Positions 10,329 to 20,989 of a DNA stretch of 64,000 bases are shown here, piece after piece. This DNA comes from Lampris incognitus. Taxonomy: Eukaryota; Chordata; Actinopteri; Lampriformes; Lampridae. The DNA lies in NCBI RefSeq assembly GCF_029633865.1, contig NC_079217.1, positions 39,399,334 through 39,463,333 on the forward strand, given 5' to 3'. Below the pieces are notes generated by a model. That model was given only the letters and a program-made list of their open reading frames with translations, did not search any database and was not told the DNA's origin. Each line of letters starts with the position of its first letter. Position 1 is the first letter of the stretch. A program made the translations under genes and the position numbers.

Positions 10329-10380
<52 letters not shown>
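10329..10380. repeat. (CA)n microsatellite
   Basis: A perfect CA dinucleotide tract follows the Tc1 element. Confidence 0.97.
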
Positions 10381-10383
<3 letters not shown>

Positions 10384-10924
10384 AGTTGATATGCCTGTGA
10401 GAAAACTAAGGATGGTGATGGTGAGAAAAGTGGTTTATTGGGTCAGGCAGACCCAAGCATAAAGAGCCCTATCTAACTAGGGTGAGATGACACAGGCTCT
10501 GCTGCCCCCGTCAAGAGTTATGGTGACCCTCCAGGCACTGCTCAGTCCCAAAACAAATGCTCATGTGGCTCGGTTCCTGCCTCTGTCCTGAGATACATGG
10601 GCATCATTATCCTTTCCAAATGCACAAATGAAACATTGAATAACTTAACTTTGATACAAAGGCGACATGTTGTGTATGTGATGGTGAGTGTGTATGAGTG
10701 ATTGAGTGAGAGTGAGCGAGCGAGCGAGCAAAATGTTTAGTGGCTATGTGAAGCCTTTGAGGCTAATCAGCCGCCAGCTTGGCTTGTCTCAAGCAAAGAG
10801 TGACATCAGAAGATGTTGACATTTTGGCAGTGGAGGGTAGCTTACTGTTCCGTTTACAGCAGAAAGGTCACTTGAGGTTTTAGGTTGTCAAATTTACTCC
10901 TGTGTAATGTGAGTTTTAATGCAA

Positions 10925-10959
<35 letters not shown>

Positions 10960-12477
10960 TGTGAGTGTGAGAGCATGCACATCAGAAGATGCCGAAGGCA
11001 ATGTGTTTGGCGTGTGCGTGTCCAACTCATCAGTTTTGTGCGAGGGAGAGTAGAGGAGTGGTGTAAACAGAGATGCTGGGACCACTGTGCTCAGCAAAAA
11101 CAAGATACTAAGAACCCGCTCTCTCTCTCTCTCTCTTTCCCCCTCTCTCCCACGCACCAGAATGAAGAGAGCATCGTGCTTTGATGATATTATACTCACT
11201 TTGGAAGTCTTTCACAGGCTACTGGCATGTAAGAAACACAGACCCAGCTGGCTTTATACACCTTATTCCTCACCATATTTGGGTGGTTTAGTGAGTAAGC
11301 ATGTCTCCGGTAAGGATTTCATCATTATGGGTCCTCTCCTGAGACCCTTCCTTTGTGTGTGTGTGTGTGTGGCGGATGAGAAAATATTCCAAATGGCTTT
11401 TGTGTCTGCATGTGCTTTCCTAATCATGCAATAATTGGCGGCAGGAAAATGGACTGTCAATCAGACTGTGTGCGTGCGTGCGTGCGTGCGAGAGACTCAA
11501 CGTTCCAGTCTGACAATATTCCCATTTCAGCAGCTGCGCTGCACACATCCTGTGTGTGTGTATATACACACGTCAACATATTTAGTGTGTGTGTGAGTTG
11601 TGTGTGTTGTTTTTAAGTGTGTGTGAAGCGCCATCTGGGGAGCATTGGTCGTCAGATGGCGCGGTCGGAAAACATATGCGAGATAACAGGAATTCCTCTT
11701 GGAGATATGTCTGACCTCGCCCATATATAAACCAGGATCAAAAGCTAGAGGGCTGATGGTGTGACTGAAGTGCAAGCTGGGTGTGTTTCTTATTCAGCCT
11801 CTCAGCAGAGTTAATTTTGTCTCCAATTTTAGATTTTAACTGAATGAATTACTGAATTACAGTTTGCTTAAAATTCATTTTTCGTTTGTTAGGTTACTTT
11901 CCGTAATTAATTTCACGCAAATGTTCATCTTGTTTTTCTTGCAACATTAGAAGATGCTTATGAAGACAGAAAAAGCAGATAATATTGCGTATGCACATTT
12001 GCACTCAAACACAAAAGAAATTAGAAAATGCACGGATGATAGACACATTTATGTGTTTGAGCACGCAGGCAGTTCAGCAGGAAATGAATGTGACTCACCG
12101 GATGTGGACCACTGGAATAAGCTTGCCATTGGTGGCAACTAGTTCAGTCGGTATTCCTTCTGCTCACCATTTGCTGCTTTTTCCAGAGTGCCTGCACTGG
12201 CACAGCACCACAACCTAGTGTGGAGATATACCAGCTAGTTCTCCCAGAACGCACACACATGACAAGACTCATGACGTCCTGTTTGTTCAGCTCAGTGTGG
12301 CTGACTGTTTTATGCTTCTTACCGTCCGTCTGTTTTCCTATTTGCTGTCATGGTGGTTGTCAAGCTGCCTGGTGGACCAACTTAGTACCTGACACTAACA
12401 TGATGCACTGACGGACTAACCATGATGTCTGATGACGACTGTTCAGTCATTTGTGTCTCGCTAAACACGAAAAACTC
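10381..12477. other. Intergenic, no gene recognised
   Basis: Contains short TG tracts (10927-10958, 11355-11372), a TC tract near 11119 and the GCGCCATCTG palindrome described separately. No ORF resembles a known protein. Confidence 0.5.
11628..11662. promoter_or_regulatory. Perfect 10-bp inverted repeat with CTCF-like cores (candidate)
   Basis: GCGCCATCTG at 11628-11637 faces CAGATGGCGC at 11653-11662 across a 15-bp spacer. AGATGGCGC matches the central core of CTCF sites, so this may be a divergent pair of protein-binding sites. It could equally be an isolated palindrome. Confidence 0.3.
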
Positions 12478-12494
12478 CCATTTTCTGCTTCTTA

Positions 12495-12855
12495 TTTTTT
12501 TTTATTAGAAATTCTAGTTTTTCCCCATATCCCACCCTATTAACCCAATGGCATATTGCCGGAACTCTTGTCGAGTAACTCCCCTGGCTCACGTTTCCAC
12601 AGAAAGGAGATATTCGTAACACCAGCTTCCTTTAAACTCGTGTCGGCTGCTCTCGCTATTTTACACGCTGAAGCCTCGCATGAATTGCATTACCTTCAGG
12701 CCGCAATGGAGACTTAGGGAGAATGCTTTCGGTTGCTTGGCTGCAGGCGCCCGGATGGGCCAGAGGGGTCGCTGGAGTCCCCAAACACCGATCTATATCC
12801 ACTATCCCTCGGGTAAGGGTGGCCTAATGAATGCCTTACCCCGTGGACGCTCTGG
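12495..12855 (-). repeat. SINE-B body (headless)
   Basis: Matches, in reverse, the plus-strand SINE-B at 34363-34850 (shared: GCGTGTAAAATAG, GCCGACACGAGTTT, CAATGGCATAT, CGTCCACGGGGTA). The Ser/Leu-tRNA-like head present at 34363 is missing here. Confidence 0.8.
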
Positions 12856-13304
12856 CCGTGACCGGTCGGCTTTCTTTTTTTCTAAAAAAAATTTCCCCCT
12901 TTTTCTCCCCAATTGTATTTGGCCAGTTACCCCACTCTTCCAAGCTGTCCCGGTCTCTGCTCCACCCCCTCTGCCGATCTGGGGAGGGCTGCAGTCTACC
13001 ACATGCCTCCTCTGATACACGTGGAGTCGCCAGCCGCTTCTTTTCACCTGACAGTGAGGAGTTTTACGAGGGGAATGTAGCGTGTGGGAGGCCCCCCCCC
13101 CTGAACAGCCGCCCCGACCGACCAGAGGAGGCACTAGTGCAGCGACCAGGACACATACCCACATCTGGCTTCCATCCTGCAGACACGGCCAATAGTGTCT
13201 GTTGGAACGCCCGACCAAGCCGGAGGTAACACGGGGATTTGAACCGCCGATCCCTGTGTTGGTAGGCAACGGGATGAACCCATTACACACACTACCCAGA
13301 CGCC
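12856..13304 (-). repeat. SINE-C copy
   Basis: Same family as the copies at 19270, 20088 and 26433. On the minus strand it carries a tRNA-like head with B-box-type GGTTCAAATCCC (seen on + as GGGATTTGAACC), then the GGAAGCCAGATGTGGGTATG block and the GCGGCTGGCGACTCCACGTG block, ending in a C/T-rich (+ strand) tail. Confidence 0.8.
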
Positions 13305-14223
13305 CCATTTTCTGCTTTCTTGTTTTAGTCTACCACATCACACATGTTGGATCTGTCTGTATGGACGCAGTAAGCAAATGGAAGATGGAAGAGTTCTGAT
13401 GGGTTAGGGTTAAGGTTAGGAGGAGTAACTGATGTGAAGGTGCTGTGCGGGAGGGAGGGAGTGTTGCCACGGCTACTTTTTATCTCGTTTTTGGAGGAGG
13501 GACTTCGGTTCAAGCGGCTGTGTAGAGTTGTGTAAATGCAAGCAACCCATTGCTAAAAGCATTTTTTTTCCTTTCTCTTTTCTATTCTTTTCTTTCCTTT
13601 TGCAGCTATCCGTATCACCAAGCTTAAACGCTGGTGTTCCCTACACCGACTGGTGCCCTTTCGCTCAACCCTGTCTGGCTGTTGTCAGTCAGTCGCTTTT
13701 TGTTTTTATCTGTTGCCAATTGAATAAGCAAATACGAGATCAAAGGCATTCCGTGCAAATAGCAGCGATGAGCCTTTGACATACAGCCAGCATGTACTGC
13801 GTGTGTGTGTGGTGTGTCTACGTTGCATGTTAAAAACCACCTATGGCCTACACGTGTGTCAAGACAAAACCCCAGAGGTGTGTGCCAAGCCCACTGATGG
13901 AACGATAATGAAAACCATATTTGCATGAGGCTGTATGCATGTATGCATGTCACATTTTTAATATGGAAGTACTTTGTTTGCGGGTGTGCGGGCCACTCGG
14001 AGCATACGGTGAAGGTGCATGTGTGAATCGGAGTTGCTTGCTGCCCAGTGTCATGTGAACGGTTCACAGATTCGCATGTGACTTTGAACACGCAAGTGTC
14101 TGCGTTCCACTGGTGGTAAGCCAAGGAGGAGGCTTGTGAGAAAGGGCCCGTATGTGTTTGCATGGAAGTGCGTGAAACCAGCGAAACTGATGCTAAATTA
14201 GAAGAGGACAAGGCAGGGTAAAA

Positions 14224-14279
<56 letters not shown>

Positions 14280-14592
14280 ACGCGTGGGTGCAAGTGATCC
14301 GATCTGTGTGTGAACCGCCATCCTAATGAAATGTGAAAGCCCTCCAAGTCACCTCTGCCCCCTCCCTGTTGTATTGAACCCCTCCCCCATGCCTCGTCCT
14401 CTCTTTCGCTAACACATGGAGATACATGCCTATATTCACACACACACGCACACACACACAACCCATGTTAACATGGAAGCACTAGCGTGAAAAGTAGGGG
14501 GTGGTTGCCCCACTCTCTGTCTTCTCTCCGCTGTGAGGCAAGGCTCTCCCTGGGCATGTTGATAGTACAGCTGGCAGTCCCACAGCCTCCAG

Positions 14593-14623
<31 letters not shown>

Positions 14624-15009
14624 CGTGCTAGGCAGTAGGTCAGGAAGCCGCTGGCATAAAGGATAGACGGCTCTGACACCAGCAGAGCAGACACTCACAC
14701 AGCCTCACTGACACGCACTAGAGAGCATTATCAGGATAACAATGGCGTGTTGGGGAGGTGTCTGCGTGTCTATTTATGTGCCTGTAAGTGAGTGTGCATG
14801 TGTGTGGTGGGGGGACATCAGGATAAACATGGCGTGTTTCAGTGTGCATGCCCGTAATGTATAAACACGTTTATACTGCCTCTGTGCGCTCTTAAACAAA
14901 GTACAATGGCACCAAGGTTACCTTTGAAAGAAAAACTAAGTTTGTGAGTCTGTATGTATCTGTTTATGTGTATGTGTTTGTCTCTGTCTCCATCTAATTG
15001 CCTGAACAA

Positions 15010-15114
<105 letters not shown>

Positions 15115-15466
15115 GTAGAAATGAGTGATGTACCGTCAGTCCTGGATGAGCCACTCACATAAATGGTTGAGGTATGTGGAGAGAAGAAGGCAGTATGGTG
15201 AGTAACTAAGCTCGTGGGAGAAAACGAGAGGAAAGATAAGTCAAGCCTCACTTGTAAGAAAGATAACGAAGAAATTAGACGAAGAGTGTGAGAAACAGAA
15301 AGGGGGGGGCGGCTCCTGATAAATCAATCAGGGTGAGAAGGGTTAAGGGCTCTTTCCCGGACATTCTCAGGACATTCCCGGAAATTCCTGAGATGACAGC
15401 TGGGCTGCTGGTGTGATCCAGCACCACGGACCGATCAGGCCTGTGTACTGTTTGCATGTTTTGTTT

Positions 15467-15470
15467 TGTG

Positions 15471-15541
<71 letters not shown>
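15467..15541. repeat. (TG)n microsatellite
   Basis: A TG tract with a single TGTTTG interruption near 15485. Confidence 0.95.
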
Positions 15542-15547
<6 letters not shown>

Positions 15548-15874
15548 ATTGCATGATTGGGTGTGTGTGTTTGGTAATGTGGGATGAGGCAGAGCAAAAT
15601 GTGGTGGTTCTGAGTTTTTATGTGCTTACTGACTTGACTTAGGTCTTTATCTCCCATGCACATGGAAAATGAGATGTTTTGAGTGTGTGTGTGTGTGGGG
15701 GGGGCGGCGCTTGGGTGTGGGTGTGTGGGCGTGTCTGTGTGTGTTTGGGCATGTGCATGAATGGGTGTGTTTGTGTGGTAAGGTGGGGTGAGCTGGAGTA
15801 AAACACGTACATAAGTTCTGAGTTTTTATGCGCTCACATTAGGTCTTTATCTCCCAGGCACATGGATTATACAT

Positions 15875-15875
<1 letters not shown>

Positions 15876-15930
<55 letters not shown>

Positions 15931-15952
15931 ATATATATATATATATATATAT
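15876..15952. repeat. (TG)n(TA)n compound microsatellite
   Basis: TG units pass directly into an AT/TA tract. Confidence 0.95.
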
Positions 15953-16302
15953 TCCCATACCCACAGATGCACATGCAAGCACAAACACACATACACACTT
16001 ACAGCTGTGTACCAGATGGGTCAGCAGTCCTCTAACTTGTGAATCATGCGATCTCTCGCAGCAGTTAAGTGTTGTTCAGACGCAGTAGCAAACAGCACAT
16101 TTTCCATATTATCACCTCCTCCCTACTGCTCTTTCACCTCCACACCCGTGTCAGCATTTGTTATCCATGTCTCTTGAGGTTTCTCTCACTCTCCACTCCT
16201 TCATTTATCTATTTTTTGTCTCCTCTCTCTGAGATTGCCCATCTTACTGTCCGTTTCTGTCTTTCATTCATGATGTTTTCCATTTCTGCTTGTGTTCAGT
16301 TC

Positions 16303-16372
16303 AACGTATCGCAATGTAACGCAACGCAACGTAACGCAATGTAACGTAACGTAGCCTATCATAATGTAACTT
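16303..16372. repeat. Imperfect pentanucleotide tract, GTAAC/GCAAC type
   Basis: Repeated units CGTAT, CGCAA, TGTAA, CGCAA, CGTAA and so on keep a 5-nt period over about 70 bp. Confidence 0.85.
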
Positions 16373-16939
16373 AGCTCATTTCAGTTCAGTGCAGTGGGTG
16401 CTTCTGGATAACACTTCAACTAAATAAAAATAAATTGGGAAGAATGTTTTTACCTGTCTCTTGCCCATTAAATGACTCAATGTCTTTATTTTACTCTTAA
16501 GCTCTTCTTTATCAGTTTGCGTGTGCATCTGTTTGTTAAAGAGCATATCAGTATAAGAGTTCAAAGGATATGATAGCAATAATATTGCAGTCCTTTTGAA
16601 CACTTCTCACTTGTCTTTGGACTCATGTCCTGTCATCGCCACGCCTCTTCTATGTGCTTTTCATCTGTGGTGCTCTTCTCTCTCCTCTGTCCTCCTGCCC
16701 TTCTTACACCAGGAAGTGAGCTTTTGGACTTCATGGCAAAACACCTCAGACACAAGTGTAGCTTTTGTTCATCGGTGACAACATCCTGTGGAGTCCATGG
16801 GGCAAATAAAGTCACCTTTGCCTACCCAATCAGTTGGATGTCCTGTAACACAAATATATATCTACTCCTGTATTTTCACAATGTGTGTCTGGTGTGTGTC
16901 TGTGAGAGTCTATAAACGGCCAAACTAAAGCACTTGGGG

Positions 16940-17460
16940 CCTTGATTCTTTTTGGAGGTTATTGGGGATGATCAGGGGCACCTATAAAAAATAGCAGAAA
17001 ATTAAAATTATGCATAATTAATTATGCATAAATATGCAAAATATGCATTTTTCTAAAAATGGCTAAAAACCACTTTTCTCTGCATTTCAGATGATTCTGA
17101 GCATCTTTGATTTTTTCACCTATATAAAAAAAAATTTTCTGGGACAGAAATGTTTTGGCATTATGCAAAATAAATGCATTTTTGCAAAAATGCACTTATG
17201 ATCCTCATTTTTTTTTGGAGGTGCTAGGTATTGTTCCAGAGAGGACCAGAAAAATAGCGGGAAATTAAAATAATTATGCATAATTATGCAAAATATGCAT
17301 TTTCTAAAAAGGGCTAAAAACCACTTTTCTCTGCATTTCAGATGATCCTGAGCATTTGGGGGGAGGGAGTTGGAGTGGGGGAGGGGTGAACCACTTTTCT
17401 CGGCATTTCAGATGATTCTGAGCATTTGGGGGGGAGGGAGTTGGAGTGGGGGGGGGGTTT
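16940..17460. repeat. Diverged tandem repeat, AT-rich with ATGCATA motifs
   Basis: The block CCACTTTTCTCTGCATTTCA, followed by GATGATTCTGAGCAT or a close variant, occurs at about 17069, 17320 and 17390. Units with TTTTTGGAGGT and repeated TTATGCATAATTA precede the first two. Spacing is about 250 bp, then a short unit of about 70 bp. G-rich tracts (17358-17470) close the array. It is noncoding. Confidence 0.7.
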
Positions 17461-17655
17461 AGGGGCAGGGGGAAGGCAGTTAGCTGGCAGGATAAAGAGG
17501 AGGGAGATTTAGATGGGTGGATAACCAAACTGCTACATTGTAGCGGGGTTCTTCTAGTACAGCATATATATGCATCTGAATAGTGACTACTGACCCACAT
17601 TTTTCATGACCCAAACCCCAAAAACTGAAAGAAAAAAAAGTGTATATATATATAT

Positions 17656-18907
17656 TAGGGGTCAACCGATATGTTTTTTTCAGGGCCTACGATAACCAAT
17701 ATTTGGGGCGGATATTCAGTTGCAGTGAATGTAAAAAAAAATTTGTGCCAAAATTTACAGCAACACAAACCCCAACACAAGGCTGCCTTTAAATGAACAT
17801 ATGTTTTATTGAATTTTGTGTAACACAGAAAATATTTGAAAAAATAGTTTGTGATGTTCAAGGCAGTAGATAACAATCTGAGTGGAATTCTTTTTTTAAG
17901 TAAAAATAAATAACTTCCAAAACATGAAAATGGAATGAATTAAACAGCATGGACAGCAGGCAGTAAACGATCAAACTGAATAATTATAATATTAAAATAA
18001 TTCCACATAAATTGGTTAAAGTGCTCCCAGGCTTTGACTGAACTGAATGGAAAACTGTACATTAGTGTCGTTATTTTCCCTTTCTCTTCTCTTTGAAGTG
18101 ATAGTTCAGGTTTTTTGAAGTGGGGTTGTATGAGGTACTTATCAATAGTCAGTGTATTACCTTCAGTAGATGGGAGTCTGTGCGCTCCCAGGTTGGAGAT
18201 TCAGCAGGAGTAGCCGGCATGGAAGTAGAGGAATTGGACGCAGACAAAACCCTCCCATGTGGAACTACATTCTCTCAACCACAGAATGTCTGTATTCCTT
18301 CGCATAAGTGCACCTATACAGTGCACGTTATTACGCCGCACATCAGCAGAAACAGATGGATGTTCTGCGGTTGAGAGAATGTAGTTATGGAGTTAATGTT
18401 ATGTCGGCCGATAGCCGATGTTTGGGGCCAATATTGCATTGCAGTAAATGTAAAAAATGTGCCAAAATGTACAGCAACACAAACTCCAACACAAGGCTGC
18501 CTCTAAATGAATATAGTATGTTTAATAGAAAATATTTGGAAAAAAAATAAAAATGAAGTGCATGATGTTCAAGGCAGTACCTGACAATCTAATGTTCAGT
18601 GATTGCTGCATTTATTGAAGTGTCTAATAGATTTTACTCCTGATAATGCTGTAGTTATGCTTTTGAACATACACCCTGACCATTGTTGCTTGCTGTTTTT
18701 CTATAAGTTTCCCCTTTCTCCTCTTCTCACATCTCTCCTCTTCATGTGATTGTTTCAGAATCTTTTTTCTGTATGTAAGGAAATAATAAACATTTTCAAT
18801 ATGCAATTAGAAAAAAAATCAGCTGGCCAGTAAAAATATGACGATAAAGATAATATGAAAAATATCTAACCCGATATTCGGCCAGACCGATAATCAGTCG
18901 ATCCCTA
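17656..18907. mobile_element. hAT-like non-autonomous element with internal duplication (candidate)
   Basis: The ends are inverted: TAGGGGTCAACCGAT on the left and TAGGGATCGACTGAT read inward from the right. Flanks ATATATAT/ATATATCT could be an 8-bp duplication but sit in an AT repeat. About 17696-17850 and 18410-18545 share blocks (GCAACACAAAC, CCAACACAAGGCTGCCT), so the element contains a diverged internal direct repeat. No transposase ORF is present. Confidence 0.6.
18096..18400. repeat. Nested repeat with 24-bp foldback arms
   Basis: It starts AGTGATAGTTCAGGTTTTTT and holds arms AACTACATTCTCTCAACC... (18263-18286) and their reverse complement (18363-18386), 24 bp with one mismatch, around a loop of 76 bp. 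It lies between the two internal repeats of the hAT-like element and appears to be a separate insertion. Confidence 0.55.
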
Positions 18908-19029
18908 ATATATCTATCTATCTATATATAGATAGATATATAGATATCGTTTTTTGTTTTGTTTTTTCGGAAACCATCAATGGTGTAGATAAAAGTGCTC
19001 AACAAATGAGGAGTGGCGTGGATACAAAA

Positions 19030-19062
<33 letters not shown>

Positions 19063-19269
19063 GGAAAAATACAAACTTATACAGGTATTTTTCCATTACA
19101 GTATGTATGTATGTATGTATATTTGAGTATCACCAATGGCATCTACTTATACATAACCATATTAGCTATTTAGAAAACTAAGACTAGTGTATTTGCATAA
19201 CTTGTTATTCAAAAGTCATGGGGTTTTGTTTGTGACACAATGTAAAACAAATACACATTCTAAGAAATG

Positions 19270-19670
19270 TAGTGGTCTATTCCATTGCCTACCAACACGG
19301 GGATCGCCGGTTGGAATTTCCAGCTTGGTCTGGTGTCCCTACAGACACAATTGACCATGTCTACAGGCGGGAAGCCGGATGTAGGTATGTGTCCTGGTCG
19401 CTGCACTAGCATCTCTGGTCAGTTGGGGCACCTGTTCAGGGGGGAGGGGGAACTGGGGGGAATAGCGTGATCCTCCCACGTGCTACATTCCCTTGGCAAA
19501 GTGCCTCACTGTCAGGTAAAAAGAAGCGGCTCGCAACTCTACATATATCGCAGGAGGCATGTGGTAGTCTGCAGCAATCCCCGGATTGGCAGAGGGAGTG
19601 GAGCAGCGACCAGGACAGCTCAGAAGAGTGGGGTAATTGGACGGGTGCAATTGGGGAGAAAAAGGGGGGG
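19270..19670 (+). repeat. SINE-C copy
   Basis: A plus-strand tRNA-derived SINE: head GTGGTCTATTCCATTGCCTA, degraded B box (GGTTGGAATTTC), GGGAAGCCGGATGTAGGTAT, AGAAGCGGCTCGCAACTC, tail GGGGAGAAAAAGGGG. It lies just upstream of the L1/Tx1-like LINE remnant. Confidence 0.85.
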
Positions 19671-20087
19671 TGGAGGGGGAATGAATTATCTGACCAGGAA
19701 GAGGAGAGAAGAGGGATACACTGGTCATCTGGGAGTGTTTAGGGTGAGGAAGCAGCAACGTGTCGACAGTTATTATCTACAGATTACACACATCACCACC
19801 AACAACTACGCTATATCGCACAACCCAACTACTATTTTCTCTCTCTCTCGCTGTCTCTCTCTCTCTCGCTGTTGCGCTTTTACTCTTCTCTCTTTGGAGC
19901 AGAAGAGTGTGATGAAGAGGCTGGAGGGGCTTCCTCAGCTTAGTCCCGAGGAAAAGGCAGACCTGAACAGAGAACTCAGGTTGGAGGAGTTGACTCTAGC
20001 TGTTGGTCAGATGGCTTCAGGTATTCTCTGATATATTGGTATTCTCTCCTCAGATCAAGAAAAACCATTGTACAGGGTAGACCATGG

Positions 20088-20525
20088 TGTGGCGGTTTAT
20101 TCCATTGCCTACCAACCCGGAGATCGCCAGTTTGAATCCCCGTGTTACCTTCGGCTTGGTTGGGCATCCCTACAGACACCATTGGCCATGTCTGCAGGTG
20201 GGAAGCCGGATGTGGCTATATGTCCTGGTCACTGCACTAGCGTCTCCTCCGGTCGGTTGGGGCGCCTATTCGGGGTGGAAGGGGAACTGGGGGGATAGCG
20301 TGATCCTCCCAAGTGCTACGTCCCCCTGGTGAAACTCCTCACTCAGATGAAAAGAAGCGGCTGGCGACTCCACATGTATCAAAGGAGACGTGGTAGTTTG
20401 CAGCCCTCCCCGGATCGGCAGTTGGGGTGGAGCAGCAACTGGGATGGCTCGGAAGAGTGGAGTAATTGGCCGGGTACAATTGGAGAGAAAAAGGGGGGAA
20501 TATCCAAAAAAAAGAAGCATTTTAG
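20088..20525 (+). repeat. SINE-C copy nested in LINE, 14-bp TSD
   Basis: Flanked by AGGGTAGACCATGG (20074-20087) and AGGGTGGACCATGG (20526-20539), one mismatch. Removing the insertion rejoins the LINE reading R-V-D-H-G with its continuation Y-L-F-S-V. The tRNA-like head has B box GTTTGAATCCC; the tail is A-rich. Confidence 0.88.
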
Positions 20526-20989
20526 AGGGTGGACCATGGCTATTTGTTTTCAGTACTTAAGAATTTTTGCTTTGGCAACCATTTTGTATCATGGTTGGGG
20601 TTATACAGTGTTTCTGAGTGTTTGGTGAGGGTTGAGCCAGCCAACTCTGTGCAGAGAGGGATAAGATAGGGTTGTCCCATCTCAGGGCAGCTTTGCAGTC
20701 TGGCTATTGAGCCTCTGCTGTGCAAGCTGAGAAGCTGTCTCAGTGGGCTTTCACTGTCAGGCACACAACACAACTTACCTTTGATAGTTTCTGCCTACAC
20801 GGATGATTTAAATGTGTTTTTCAGGGATCGGGGATGTGGAGGCACTACAGGACAATCTAGGCTTATATTAGAAGGCTTCATCAGCAAAAGTAATTTGGGC
20901 AAAGAGTGAGGCCTGCTTACAAGTAGGATAGTGGAGAGAGAGAGAGGGCAGCACCCAGTCTGCCTGTCGGTCTGCAGTGGCGGAGAAGA

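Larger units (their letters stand above)
12495..13304 (-). mobile_element. Chimeric SINE: SINE-C 5' part fused to SINE-B 3' part, one TSD
   Basis: Read on the minus strand, a full SINE-C (tRNA-like head to A/T-rich tail, 13304 to about 12856) is followed directly by SINE-B lacking its tRNA head (about 12855 to 12495), ending in an A-rich tail. The direct repeat CCATTTTCTGCTT(T)CTT occurs once at 12478-12493 and once at 13305-13321, outside the pair and not between them. The simplest reading is a single insertion of a fused transcript, formed by template switching or an earlier nested insertion. Confidence 0.65.

Noticed and set aside
13624..14211. 195-aa minus-strand ORF near 13.6-14.2 kb
   Set aside because: Low-complexity, Cys/His/Thr-rich translation without recognisable domain, promoter or splice context. 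Treated as chance.
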